This document shows, in pieces, positions 36,262 to 47,900 of a stretch of 64,000 nt of DNA. Origin of the DNA: Cryptomeria japonica (Eukaryota; Streptophyta; Pinopsida; Cupressales; Cupressaceae); assembly GCF_030272615.1 (NCBI RefSeq), contig NC_081406.1, positions 471,872,400 through 471,936,399 of the forward strand, given 5' to 3'. Both the position numbers and the translations under genes were made by a program. The notes beneath the pieces were generated by a model, which was given only the letters and a program-made list of their open reading frames with translations, ran no database searches and was not told where the DNA came from. The first letter of the stretch is position 1. Each line of letters starts with the position of its first letter.

Positions 36262-36635
36262 CTTATTGCTCTCTCTCAGAGGTTGGAGGTTCAGGTTGAG
36301 CCTCATTGTAAGTGATGCAAACTTTTGGAAATAGAGCAGGATTGATCTTCCCTCCCTTGTTTAAGCGATAGCTGAATGTGGATTTTTTGAGAAAAAGCCC
36401 CACTTCTTAGGGGTTCTTCATCAAATTCATTAGGTTTCCCTCGAAGGTATAACCGCATATGTCTCAGGAACACCCTATGCGACAAGAAGAGTTGACGGTT
36501 GATGTACAGAAACTTTCTCCTCTTTTAGATTTGCCTAGGACTAGGACGCTTCTTTTTTAGTTTAGCCTCTGGATTGAGGCTTCTTCTCAACACTTGAGGA
36601 TTGGACATACAAGATATTGGCGCTCGATCAGACAT
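36262..36635 (-). pseudogene. Leader ORF of element D, conserved with element A
   Basis: Starts at ATG 36635 (MSDRAPISCMSNPQVLRR). A TAA just before the core precedes KRRKFLYINRQLFLSHR, then RLYLRGKPNEFDEEPL. A one-base shift follows, then NKGGKINPAL and EPPTSERE. It lies between primer site and gag, as in A, where the same peptide is found. The Lys/Arg-rich, mostly helical-looking sequence has no recognised domain. See element A (9880-10274). Confidence 0.65.
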
Positions 36636-36639
36636 AAAC

Positions 36640-38089
36640 ATTGACTATGGCAGACAAGAGGATGTTCAAACAATGAGTACAACATAGGTCTTCTCTAGGA
36701 TACTAACTACTTTTAGGACTTAAGGACATATTTTCATATGACAAAGGATGAGACCAGAATGATTAACTTTTAGGGTCAGATGATGGAGACATAGATTCGT
36801 ATGAGCTTCTGCTCTAATTTGTACAAGGACCTTTGTGATTAGAATGACAATTTGGAAATAGTGATGTTTGTTCATACGAGTTTAAATTTGACTAGAATGA
36901 CAAAATGTTGACTTGTTGTTGGCTCGTACAACCTAGGACTGACCCAAGACGAGTTTTGATAGAGTTTTAATCATTGACTTGGTTTTTAGTTTGTCTTTTA
37001 GTTTTAGTTTGATGTTTCTGATTGTCTTGAACTTTTGTTTCAATTGTTTTGAGGGATGAAAAGCACAACAAACAGTAGGTATAAAATGATAACAAGAACA
37101 ACACACTAAACCCTATGGAAGTTGGTTGAGAAGGAAAACCTTTGCCCACAACCTAGGTACACCCCAATAACTATCACAATATGGAGGCCAAGGATCACAC
37201 AATGGATCAATGACGCCATATTAACTGAGTCAAGCGCTAATGGAGGCACAATATGGTGAGTAATCTTGGGGAGAAAACCAGCTATCCCCTTGCACAAAGA
37301 TTATCCTCCTTTCGGAGGTGAGTCGGGTAGCTTCTAACCTAAAGTTTGTAGTAAGGGTTCCATTTGGAAGAACCGCCTGAATGTCACACAAGCGCGATTT
37401 AGATTATAAAACCCAACAGGATGTTGAAACCATGTAGTCACACGAGCATGATTTAGACCGCGAGGCCCTACAAGATGCTCAACATGAGACACTCCTCATA
37501 AATGAAGCAGTGCCATTGATTATTCTGTCTCTTGGGATTTTCACCCCAAAATCATTTTATTATAGTGAGTTGGATTCTTGGCTTTGGCCGGACTCACTTG
37601 GGTCGTTCCCTCTCATTGAGCCTTGGGGGCTTCTCGGGAGCCAGGCCCTCTAAAGGTATCAACAGATCTTAAACTCTAATAAAAAAAAAATCTCAAGGTC
37701 TAGATTTCTGATTGTCCGAATGGACAAGAGCATACTCTCCTACTCTAGATTTTTCCCCAAAAAATGTAAAACAAAGTTCTTTCCCTTATATAAATTGAAG
37801 TGTTCCTAAAAACATTAAGAAGATAGAATGTTTGTTTGTATCTCCCGAGGCAACTTGCAAACACAAAGATATTAGTAGTTTGAGTTTATAATCTTTGGCA
37901 AGCGTATGTTTAATAGTTGAATTATTTGCCAAGAGAACCTGCAAACATTAAAAGCCCAAAATTAGTTGCCAAAATGACATAAAAAATCATCAAAAGAAAA
38001 TTATAGCATGCAAACTGTAAATTAAGCTAATCTAACAATAATTTCCATTTTTAATGACTATCCTAGTTATGATAGTTTTGATTGTACCA
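36640..38089 (-). other. Non-coding leader of element D
   Basis: About 1.4 kb without a supported ORF. It contains text homologous to the A leader (37255-37300) and short repeats of CACGAGCATGATTTAGA / CACAAGCGCGATTTAGA near 37390-37455. Confidence 0.55.
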
Positions 38090-38655
38090 CACTCTGTCAT
38101 TCATAACTTTCAAAACCAAACAAAATGAGGCAAATCATTTTGGTTAAAATGTAGAAAAATTGGTTTGAAACAACATATCCAAACTTTGTTTAGATCCAAT
38201 GATTCAATGAAAAGTTATGCCCTCCGAACATAAACCATTTTTGACTGTCACAGAAGAACAAGCAAAATGATAAAACTGCACTCTATCATTCATAACTTTC
38301 AAACCAGATAAAATTAGGAAAATTACTCCAAATAAAAATACATAAAAAATTGGTTTGAAACAACATATCCAAAATTTGTTTAGATCCAATGGTTCAATAA
38401 AAAGTTATGCCCTCCAAATAGAGACAATTATTGACTATCACAGAAGAGCAAGTAAAATAATAGTATTGCACTCTGTCATTCATAACTTTCAAACCAGACA
38501 AAATTAGGCAAATCTCTCTAGTGAAAATATAGAAAACTTGGTTTGAAACAACATATCTAAAATTTGTTTAGATCCAACAATTCCATAAAAAGTTATGCCC
38601 TCCGAACAAAGAGACCATTTTTGACTGTCACAGAAGAACAAGAAAAAAAAAGATG
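38090..38655. repeat. Three 190-bp tandem repeats next to the primer site of D
   Basis: Units start at 38090, 38279 and 38469, each with CACTCTRTCATTCATAAC and, near the end, AAAAGTTATGCCCTCC and AGAAGARCAAG. The third unit ends about 70 bp from the primer-binding site. This parallels the shorter-unit tandem array in the same place in element A. Confidence 0.85.
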
Positions 38656-38727
38656 TTTATTTGTGAATTTAACACATGTTTATTAGTTATAAAAACCAAA
38701 CATCAATCTTTTTCAAGAAAAATTAGA

Positions 38728-38767
38728 AATCTTGTAGTCGTGGGTTAGAGCCCCACGGTGGGCGCCA
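38728..38767 (-). promoter_or_regulatory. Primer-binding site of D: 40-nt tRNA-Lys 3' half
   Basis: The plus strand ends CACGGTGGGCGCCA, four bases before the LTR. It matches 37 of 40 positions of the 3' half of plant tRNA-Lys(CUU) as I recall it, from base 37 through the T arm to CCA. The match breaks off at base 36. It is not a tRNA gene, because no 5' half precedes it. See A for the same pattern with tRNA-Trp. Confidence 0.8.
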
Positions 38768-38771
38768 TAAA

Positions 38772-39877
38772 TGTGTGTGTGAAATTTGGGAAACCTGCAA
38801 GGGCACAAACACTTCAATAATCTGTTATCTGCATGGGTTAGTTAATCAAAAACAACAAAATGAAATCCATTGCAAGTCAGTTTATTGCCTCCTATAAAGT
38901 GCGAGTGTGGATTGCTCTCAGATTGCTAAGCTATCCAGTGACTAGACTACACTCAAACGAAGGATTTTTAAATGCATGCAACTGGGCAAATGCAAGATTA
39001 ATGATTGAATGCAAGATTAATTGATTAAGCAAAATGAGATTATCAAGCTAAATGATCAAAGCTCTAAATGAAGCTAAGATAGATTATATGCAAGAAATTG
39101 AATCTAGATAAGAGAAATGAATCTAAGCTAATGAACTTGAAGTCTAAATGATTCTAAGATTAAATAAAAGCTAAATGAAAACTAAGTTGTTTGATGAATT
39201 AAATATGCAAAGCATCTTCAAAATTTCCTCAATAAAATGCAACACAATATTAGCATAATAACAATGTAAAATTCTCAGATGCTGATTGAAGAATGAGAGC
39301 CTGAATTTATAGGAAAATCAAGAGGGAGACCAAAGGTTGGGATTGATCATTAATGAATGGTCGAGATTGATTCAAAGGAAGAACAATCCAGGTGAAATGA
39401 TTTGATTGGAAAATTTAATTCCATTTTGGAGAGATAAGATTGAGTTCAAATTAGCAACTCAAATTCTTTCCATTTTTCTTGAGTTCAGTTGATTTGTTTC
39501 CTTTTTTGAATTTTTGTGCTCATAATTTCCAATTTATTTTTCAAATTGATTCCTATTTCTTGATTTGTTTCCTTTTTTTGAAGATTTATGATAATTTTTA
39601 TTTATTTATTAAATATGCAAAAGATATTTAATTAAATAAATGAGATATTTGGTTTTAAATTTTCTATTTTGAATTTGATCAATTAATTAAATGAGAATTT
39701 AATTAATTGTAATTGCCATGTTGCATTTTTATACCTTAGGAATTAATTAATCAAGCTCTAATGATTGATTTAAATTGATTATTTGATTTAGGACCTTGAT
39801 GAATTTTATTGAATTTAAGCACATTAGTCGAGATTAGGGGCCCATGGTTTTGGATGACCATATTTTAGGGTATTACA
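38772..39877 (-). repeat. 5' LTR of element D
   Basis: 1,106 bp, TGTAATACCC to CACACACA on the minus strand. Both ends are intact and the duplication ATTAC follows at 39878. It differs from the 3' copy at roughly 8% of the first 132 bases. Confidence 0.9.
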
Positions 39878-39882
39878 ATTAC

Positions 39883-40037
39883 CACCTCTATCAATTTCAC
39901 CCCTAAGGTTGAGAAGCAATGACAAGCTCATATGTTGTGGGACCTAGTGTTGGGGAGATAGCTAGTGACCTTTGACCAACGAGGGCCCTATATGGTGGAA
40001 CCTCTCAACCCACTTAATGACAAGTATCCCTATCAGC
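39883..40037. other. Short host segment between D and E
   Basis: 155 bp that was contiguous with 22472 before D and with 53238 after E inserted. No feature seen. Confidence 0.5.
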
Positions 40038-40042
40038 AACCC

Positions 40043-41246
40043 TGTTGGCAATTTGGAGGAATTGATTATGTGTTGCATTGATGTTTGTCATTCATGTCAA
40101 CACTAGCTTGTTTGGTTGTCTATCAAGTTCTGGTAGAGTGCTTGGTTTGTGATGTTGATTTGGAGATCATCTCCAATATTCTCTAGTATGTCTAGATATG
40201 TGGAATTGGTTCAGTTCAGTCATTCATGTTATTCAAATGCGTATCACATTCAGTTGGTTTGGTATTTGGTGATCTAGAAGCTATCATATGTTCTAGTAAG
40301 CCTTTTGGTTACCGGTAAAGGTTCTACCGACAGAGCTTCGTTGAAGATCTTTTTATGGATTTGATAAGTGGTGTTGGTGCAGCTTCTAGAAGGTTCTCAA
40401 GATGCTGCTGGTTATCATGTTGTGTTCTAGTTGATTAGTGGTGTTGCATTTGGTTTATGGCGACCTATTTTAAGTCAAGACTTAATGCTATTATGTTAGG
40501 TTATGGACCGGTTTATGTAACGTGTTGGTGGATGCTCCTGATGAGTTATCAGTTGGATTTATTGTTTGGTTAATGTTGTTTCGATCTTAGGCCGACTTGG
40601 ATTATCATTGGTTTATGGGTTTATATAATGTATTTATTGTATTATCTTTTAGGTGTCCGACCTAATTGTTTAGGTCTCGTGTTGGTATAAATATGATGTA
40701 AGATCTCTTTGTAGATCATTGATCATGGGTTATGGGATTATTTGTGTGTGAATAAGGTTGTAATCATATGCAAAGGATTTGGTCGATCATAGGTGATTGA
40801 GTTGGGTTTATGTAAGAGGTTTAAGAACTCCAACATTGAGCTTAACCAGAACTCTATTCAGGCATAGGAGATGATATTCTTGTAGTTCATTCTTATTTTT
40901 GGATTGTTGTCTGGATATCTTCTGTAGTGAGGCTCCCTTTGTGATGAGTAGTGCGCTCTAGGTTGTTGGCCTTCCTGCATGTGCAAGACCCTTATTGTAA
41001 TGTTTATTCATTTGATCAGTGGATATATATTGTGGGTCTCCAATCCCACTGTGGTTTTTCCTCATTGAGGTTTTCCACGTATAAATCTGTGGTGTTATGG
41101 TGTTCATCTATGTGGTTGCATTATTACTTATTGTTATCTGCTTTTATATATATCGGTTGATAAGTTGTTGTGTTAATAAGGTTCAAATTCATCATTCTAG
41201 TAGAACATTGATTCACCCCCCCTCTCAGTGTTCTTGGATCCCAACA
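40043..41246 (+). repeat. 5' LTR of element E
   Basis: 1,204 bp. TATA box TATAAATA at 40686-40693 with text typical of a copia transcription start downstream; CATTGAGGTTTTCC near 41063. It ends at CCAACA two bases before the primer site. Confidence 0.92.
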
Positions 41247-41248
41247 AT

Positions 41249-41261
41249 TGGTATTAGAGCC
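41249..41261 (+). promoter_or_regulatory. Primer-binding site of element E
   Basis: TGGTATTAGAGCC, one base off the standard initiator-Met copia site TGGTATCAGAGCC (C to T). Two-base gap from the LTR. Confidence 0.92.
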
Positions 41262-41299
41262 TGGTGCCTCAGAGTAAGTCTAATAGCTTGAGGAAGATC

Positions 41300-42451
41300 A
41301 TGTATCTAGAATCTATGGAGATGAGTTTGTGGAAGGAACTTCAAGTAGCTCTTGAAGACTATGATGCTAAAAGGTTGAGGAACATGAAGTTTCATGATGA
41401 GTCGAGATTTGCAAAGGAATTCATTTTTACTTTGCAGGAGAGGTTGTCATTTGCACAAGCTAAAAGGAAGGAACTCTGTGATCAATTGTAAAATTAGGAT
41501 GATGAAGAGAAGAATGCTTTAAAGGATTTGTGTTAGAAGTTGAGTCAGGAGAATGGTGTCATGAAGAATGAAATGCAAGCCCTAACTATGAGGATGTCCT
41601 AGGAGATTGAAGATCGAAAGAAGAATGAAGAAAATCTTGCTAAATCTCTAAAAAATAGATCTGAAGAATGCATTAGGTTGGTGCATGAGAATGATATATT
41701 GAGAACTGAATTGGTGCAATCCCTAAATAATGAGCAAGAGTTGGAAAGAATGGTGATAGTCCTAAGAGGTGATCTGGATGCTGCAAATGAGTACAAAGAT
41801 AAGTTCAAGGTTAGTTCTGCAAAGCTTGATGAGCTATTGAAGAATCAAAGAGATAGTGGAGACACTAGAGGTCTTGAATTTGAGCATGGAGAAAGCTTCA
41901 ATATTGCAAATAAAGATGATACATCTGGTCAGAAGAACAATCAGGAGAATCTACTAGTCAACCAGAATCAAAGGTCATTGATAAGGCAACTCAATGCACA
42001 TAAATTTAATGGTAGATGATTTGTTTGCAATAAGTTTGGTCATATGGAAAGTCAATGCAGAAATAGAGTCAATCAGAATAATAATTCAGGTATCGATGAG
42101 TGTTTCAATTGCAAAAAGTATGGTCATAGGACAACAAATTGTAGAATGAGTGTGAAATGTCATGCATGTGGAAAGTTTGGGCATATGGCTAATCAATGTA
42201 GGTCGAGGAATGTTCAAGGTTACAACAAGGTAATTCAGAATAACAATGTCACTTGTTATGTATGCAACAAAGTAGGACATATTGCTAAATTTTGCAGAAG
42301 AAAGAACCTACCAACAAGGAATGACAAATCTAATGAGAAGGGAAAGAAGAAGGTTGATGATATTTGGAAGGAGCATGAGAAGAAGTGGGTTATGATGTCT
42401 GAGGATCAATCGAATGAAGCATATACCCCAACTACTCAACCGATAGAGTAG
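41300..42451 (+). pseudogene. gag: Copia gag remnant of E: coiled coil and four zinc knuckles
   Basis: No N-terminal UBN2-type capsid domain is visible; the readable part opens directly into a long Lys/Glu-rich coiled coil (ALTMRMS*EIEDRKKNEENL, LERMVIVLRGDLDAANEYKD). The copia gag C-terminal motif follows (KFKVSSAKLDELLKNQ, RGLEFEHGES), then four C-x2-C-x4-H-x4-C knuckles near 42020-42300: CNKFGHMESQC (first Cys position reads as FVC), CFNCKKYGHRTTNC, CHACGKFGHMANQC, CYVCNKVGHIAKFC. Several TAG/TAA/TGA interrupt it. It is homologous to the gag of F. Confidence 0.85.
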
Positions 42452-43195
42452 AATGTTCCTACACCGACATGAAACTCATCTGGTAACTAAGGCATTCGCC
42501 TTAAGGGAAGGCAAATTAATGACAGATCTTGCATTTCTCCTGGTAGTGGTCTGAAAGCTTGTTTACGATTTTGGAGTAGTTAGTTTGAAGGTTAACCAAC
42601 GAAGATTTGTTGGATCCTGGATCTTGGATCTGGTTTGATTTACCTGTAAGTCACTTTATGAGTTATGGTTTGGTCATACATCTATAGTTAAGTATTTCAG
42701 AATCTTTGGTAGTGAATTGGAAATTTTGATTCTAGATGTGGTGAAGGAATATTTATTGGTTATTTAAATGAAAGCAAAGCATATAAATGTTATAACAAGA
42801 GATTACAGAGAATTGTGGAGAGCACTAATGTCAAAGTGGATGAGTAGTACACAAGTCAAATCAGAATTTATGAGAGAGAACCGGAAGTGGAAATGATCAC
42901 AACTAATCTGGTAACACCTATACTTGAACAAAATGTTGAACCAGTTAATTTGGTAGTATCAGAAATTCAATAGTAACTAAAGATAAGAGCAGAGAAATGG
43001 AAAGTAAGAAGACTCCTAGGTATGTAAGGTTGAATCATTCAGAAGATCAGATAACTAGACAAGGAGAAGGTTGACAACCGATGAGGTATGCTTAATTTTT
43101 CTAATTGAACCAACATCAATAGATGAAGCATGTAGGGATGAATGCTGGATGAAAGCTATGGAAGAGGAATTGGATCAGATAGAAAATGATCAATA
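42452..43195 (+). pseudogene. Collapsed protease-integrase-RT start of E
   Basis: Fragments only: a protease-like WILDLGSG near 42610, and an integrase C-terminal piece near 42715-42850 (GNFDSRCGEGIFIGYLNES, KAYKCYNKRLQRIVES). The start of copia RT near 43100-43195 reads EPTSIDEACRDECWMKAMEE. The whole integrase catalytic core is missing. Element F entered at 43195 within this RT. Confidence 0.75.
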
Positions 43196-44412
43196 TGATG
43201 AATACTAAGAGGGGGGGGGGGTGAATTAGTATACCAAAAAATACTGAACTCAAACACTTAAATAGTTTAGCAGTTAACCGGTATAACAATTTTACTAACA
43301 AATCGGTTAACACAAATGCAAACTAAACAACAAATAAGGCATTCACCCACAGAAGCACAATCACCATAACGCAAGAGATTTTGACATGGAAACCCAAATA
43401 GGAAAAACCATTGTGAGATAAAACTCACAAGTAACTATCTGTAGAATAGTAACCAGACTGGTTAAGGTCAGACCAATTAAGGTCATACAATGTTCTTCAC
43501 TAGAACAGATCTTGTTAGGAATCTCAATCTCTGCTAGGAGATAAGTCTGATTAAAGACTACCTTGTGAGAGGATTTCAGATCCACAGTTGTGAACCACCT
43601 TGTTAGAGGATTTACAAAGGCTTTGCCAAGTCTACCTGGTTAAGGGTTTCAGACTTGTCGAAGAAGTGAGTAATCAACAAGTGAGTGGTCTAAATACTAG
43701 CACAATATGCTTGGTTAGATCCTTGATAGCTCATTGTTAATGCATTTCAGCATTACTTCAATCTTCAAAATCTCCACACTCTGTTTCTTCACACATGACC
43801 TAATCTTCTTCTGTGATCGCACATGCAAAAACCTCATCAACCACCTAAAACCCTAACCACACTTGAAACCCTAGACATGATGTCCTTATAAAGGAATCTG
43901 ATTTCATGTCGGTCCAATAGGATTACATTGCAAGTTCCTAGGTTCAGCGCATCTGGACACATTTGGTAATATGACACAAAATCACCACCAAAGTGTCGGT
44001 GGATGATTACTCATCACAAAAATAATACCAGTTGGTAACTCATCATAGAGTAATACCAGTTCATACATTTACCTATTGCCAGTTCACATATTTTACCGAT
44101 TACCGGTTCACACATTTTACCAATTACCGGTTTGTCAAAATGAAGACTGGGAAAAATGATAACAACCACTTTGTTTCTTCATACTACTTTGGGATCCTCG
44201 ACCTGCTTGAGGTCTTCATACCACTTGGGTCTTCATACCGCTTGAGATCGGTAAACACTTTATGCAAAACACCGATAGTCTAAAGAATATAATACATAAT
44301 ACCGGTTGGAACAAATACCGGTTGAGCATAACTCATACATACACAAAGTGATCTCAAAGCAAGTGTGTGACCATCAATGACAATCACAACATCATCATCA
44401 AAAATGCCAACA
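43196..44412 (-). repeat. 3' LTR of element F
   Basis: 1,217 bp, TGTTGGCATTTTTG to ATTCATCA on the minus strand. A long G run (43208-43220) follows the plus-strand start. CCTTTATAAGG near 43884-43894 is a TATA candidate. Short repeats carrying ACCGGT occur at 44040-44130, and two and a half 17-bp units at 44199-44252. Confidence 0.9.
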
Positions 44413-44426
44413 ATTTCCCCCTTTTG
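44413..44426 (-). promoter_or_regulatory. Polypurine tract of element F
   Basis: Minus strand CAAAAGGGGGAAAT, immediately before the 3' LTR TGTTGG. Confidence 0.88.
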
Positions 44427-44933
44427 CATTGATGGAAACACTTAGGAAAAAAATTTGACATCGAAGTGTTTTACAACAAAAAATATGCCATAATCAAAAT
44501 TACTCCCCCTAAGCATATACACTATCCCTTTTGTAGAAAATACAATGTATACTAGTCCCTTAAACAGATAACATGAAAGCATACATGACATTCACCAAAA
44601 TATTAAATACAGAATGCTACTCCCCCTTTGCCAACAATGACAAAGTATTGCAGAATAACCCCTGTTTCTCATTATCATTAATATAATAAATGTTTATGAC
44701 AATAATGAGTGAAACTTATCAAAAACCGATTTAAAATCGTGCATGAAGGTCTTCATGGATAAGGACCATGACTCAAGCAATGAGGTAGCAACCTCACTTT
44801 CTGTTTGCATCTGGGATACCTGTTCCTCCATGGTGTCCAAGGTACTCATCTCTTGAGTGACTGTTAAGGCATCTAGATTGAGATAGCATTTTTGAAGAAT
44901 TTGCAGTCTTGGTAGCAGAACTAGTTGAAGTTC

Positions 44934-47900
44934 CTACAAATCTCTGGTCTGGTTACTGATCTCCAACTCTATTCTGGCAGTCTGGAGTTGAAACTGGTGA
45001 ACGGTTTGCCCAAATGTGGTGAAATAATTATAGGGCATCTTGAAGGTGCTTATATATGCTTGCAAATCAGATTGCAGTTTGTCTTTCTGAGCAAGCACAT
45101 CATCACAGAATAGATGTGGTTGGCTTATCTTACTGAGCAGTAATTTCCCCTCATCCATAGCATCTCTTATGTCTTTTTGCACTTTTTGAAGTTCAGACTG
45201 GAGCTCATTTAATTTCTTCACTAAGGAAGTGTTCAATGCCTTTTGATGCTTCTTTTGTGCATTGGCTTCAACAACATCTTCCAGGCATTGCACCTAGTCC
45301 TCTACAACTATGCATAAAAGTTTCAGTTGGGCCAGAGAGGAATCGGTACTAGGGAGGTTGGTACCGGGAATCAAACTGGTAAGATTTTCCACCACAGTTT
45401 GAATAACATCTTGCTCCTTCTTCCTTCTTAGCACTTCCAGTCGCTCTTGGGCAAGCTTAATGCTTTGGAGCAGCTCCATTTCATTTGTAGATTGGAGGTC
45501 AATGGGACTGGTAATGTCAGCCAGTTTGGCTTGACTACTGGTTGCCTTTGGGGTCTCCACTTGTGTGTTCTTTGTCGCTTCCTCCTTCTCTTTGGCTCTT
45601 TTCTTTTCCTCTTCAGCCTTCTTTTTCTCCTCTTCTTCTTTCTTTCTCTTTTCTTCTTCCTTCTTTCTATCTTCTTCCTTCTATTTCTCTTCTTCTTTCT
45701 TCTTCTCCTCTCCCTGTTTCCTATTCTCCTCTTCCTTTTTCTTCTCCTCCTCTTCCTGTTTCTTTTTCTCCTCTTCCTGTTTCCTTTTCTCTTCCTCTTT
45801 TCTCTTCTCCTCTTCCTATTTCTTCCTTCTATCTTCTTCCTCCCACTTCTCTTCTTCTTTCTTCTTCTCCTCTTCTCGTTTCCTCTTCTCCTCCTCTTCC
45901 CATTCCTTCTTCTCCTCTTCCTTTTTCTTCTTCTCCTCTTCCTATTTCTTCTTCTCCTCTTTTTCCGTTTGCACTTTATCAACCTTTTCTTTGTGCACTC
46001 TCTCTTTGTCAGCCTTTTCCTTTGTTGCATCTGGAGTGACATTTTCACCATCCAAAGCATCAACGTCAATAGGGTCCATTTGTTCAGTGACCGGTTCTCC
46101 TTCATTGTCATACACTTCATCCAATTTTCCAGTTTCCAGTTCTTGCTCAACCTTCTTGTTGGCTTCAGACACCTGGTGCAATCTTAGAACGACTCTGGCA
46201 TGTGAGTGTGTATCTTTTACCACTTCAGGAACTTTCCCTTCCAGTAATAGGAGTCTTCTTCTCATGAAGAAGAGGCCTTTGTATTTATCCATAACTTCAT
46301 ATAGCTATGAATTTGACACATCAGGAAAATATTGTGCAAAAATTTCTTCTCTTATTTCCTATTCCTTTTCTATGGTAATGTGCCATTTGTTATCTAAAGA
46401 ATTATATAAATAATCTGGTGTCACAGATCTAATTTCTGATGGCGACTAATCATTAATACATAAATATTGAATTTCTTATTCAACTTCCTCCTTTTCATTG
46501 TCATTAAAATCATCAAAATGATCTATTAAATCACTTAGCACTTTTCTCCTAATATTCTTGATAGTTCTTTGACAATGTGTCAAAGGTTTGTAAGAGGAAA
46601 TGTCTATATTTACCGGTGCTGATGATGTCGGTTCATTGCTGGTTGTCTTTGTCTTCTTCCTCATTTTCCTAGTCTTTTTAGGTTGTACCTCAGGTTCTGC
46701 ATCCTCAGAATCTGGTGAGGTGTTCTTCGTTTTCTGCTTCCTTTCAAAGACCTTGGCAGGTGCAACTTCTGATTTCTTCTTTGCCGGTGACCGCTTGGTC
46801 ACTTTAGGACTTGCTGAAGTAATTGGTGCCGATACCGGCACTGCCTTTCCTTTCTTCACTGAAGGCTCTTCAACCAGTGTTACCCTCTCCAAATAGGTGC
46901 CAGTTTTCTTCTTCTTAGGAGCAAGAGGTGAGGCAAGTAGGGTAGAGGCATACCCATCTAGCATGTCATACATTACCTCATATCCCATGGGCTCCACTTC
47001 TTCTTTTCTAGGCTCAACTGCCTCCATTATGCACTCATCCACTCTGATGATAAAGAAGATGTCCTCTTCATACTTCTTGACAATATCACCAGATATTCTC
47101 ATCCTCTGGCTCATCTTGCATCTGAACTTATCAAAGTATTTGTTCAGGACTTCAGGATAACCGGTTCCTACTGCTTGAAGACTTTATCTGATTTGCTTGG
47201 TAACTGTTTGGTCAGTAGACCATTGTATATCACCGACTCCTAGGAAATAGCCTTGAAAGTAGAAAAATAATCCTACCAACAGTTGTCCAAATTTAAATCT
47301 TAAGGCATTGTCCTGTTTAATAGACTTCAGGTTCACCAGAAGTTGGCTTTGCATATAGGTGCATAAATCAAATGAGGCATCTTCCATGATCATCCTATAG
47401 GCGGCATTTACCGCTGCAGTAGAGATAGAGTTAATTCTGCTAGCATAGAATGTCCAGTAACCTATCACCATACGAGCATACTTGACCAGATCATCCTTGA
47501 TGGTATTGACAGTCATTCCCCATTGGTCACTCACAGAATTGGTGAGCTTGGTCATTTCTATCTTAATGACTTTCCTTAGGGCTGGCACATCTCCAACGTT
47601 ACAGAAACCAGTGATGACATGAATCACTTCTAGTGTGATGTCATGTGTGCGCTCAAGATATATTTTGTCATCGTGCACTCTTCTTAGAATGATGCAGATG
47701 TGATCTTCTATAAATTCTTCAAGGAAATAGACCGTATTGTGAAGTTTCTTTCTTTCCAGGATGTTGTATTCCGATTTGATATTCTTGTCCTTCCCGTAGA
47801 ATAAACTTAACCAAGAATGGATCACTAGAGATCCTAGGTCTTCTATTTTGCAATCAATATAATCTAAAATACCTTACTCAACTATAACACCAACGGGTAT

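Larger units (their letters stand above)
22478..39877 (-). mobile_element. Element D: Tat-type gypsy element, tRNA-Lys primed
   Basis: 17.4 kb on the minus strand including a nested 1.45-kb solo LTR. Perfect 5-bp duplication ATTAC (22473-22477 and 39878-39882), LTRs of about 1.1 kb, polypurine tract at 23587. In transcription order: 5' LTR, primer site, three 190-bp repeats, leader ORF, gag, protease, long spacer, RT, RNase H, second archaeal-type RNase H, integrase, then 2.9 kb with an antisense ORF remnant, and the 3' LTR. The second RNase H and the leader ORF are established hallmarks of the Tat/Ogre group. LTRs differ at about 11 of the first 132 bases. All ORFs are broken. Confidence 0.92.

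Noticed and set aside
38728-38767. Possible tRNA-Lys gene
   Set aside because: Same reasons: no 5' half, CCA encoded, adjacent to the 5' LTR of D.
45447-46413. Plus-strand ORFs of 165-282 codons, rich in Leu, Phe and Ser
   Set aside because: They are the reverse of the purine-only Glu/Lys tract of the F ORF; the pyrimidine repeat opens every frame, and no domain is present.
47184-47825. Stand-alone cellular gene
   Set aside because: It shares frame with the segments up to 44934 and lies between the LTRs of F, so it is part of the F second ORF.
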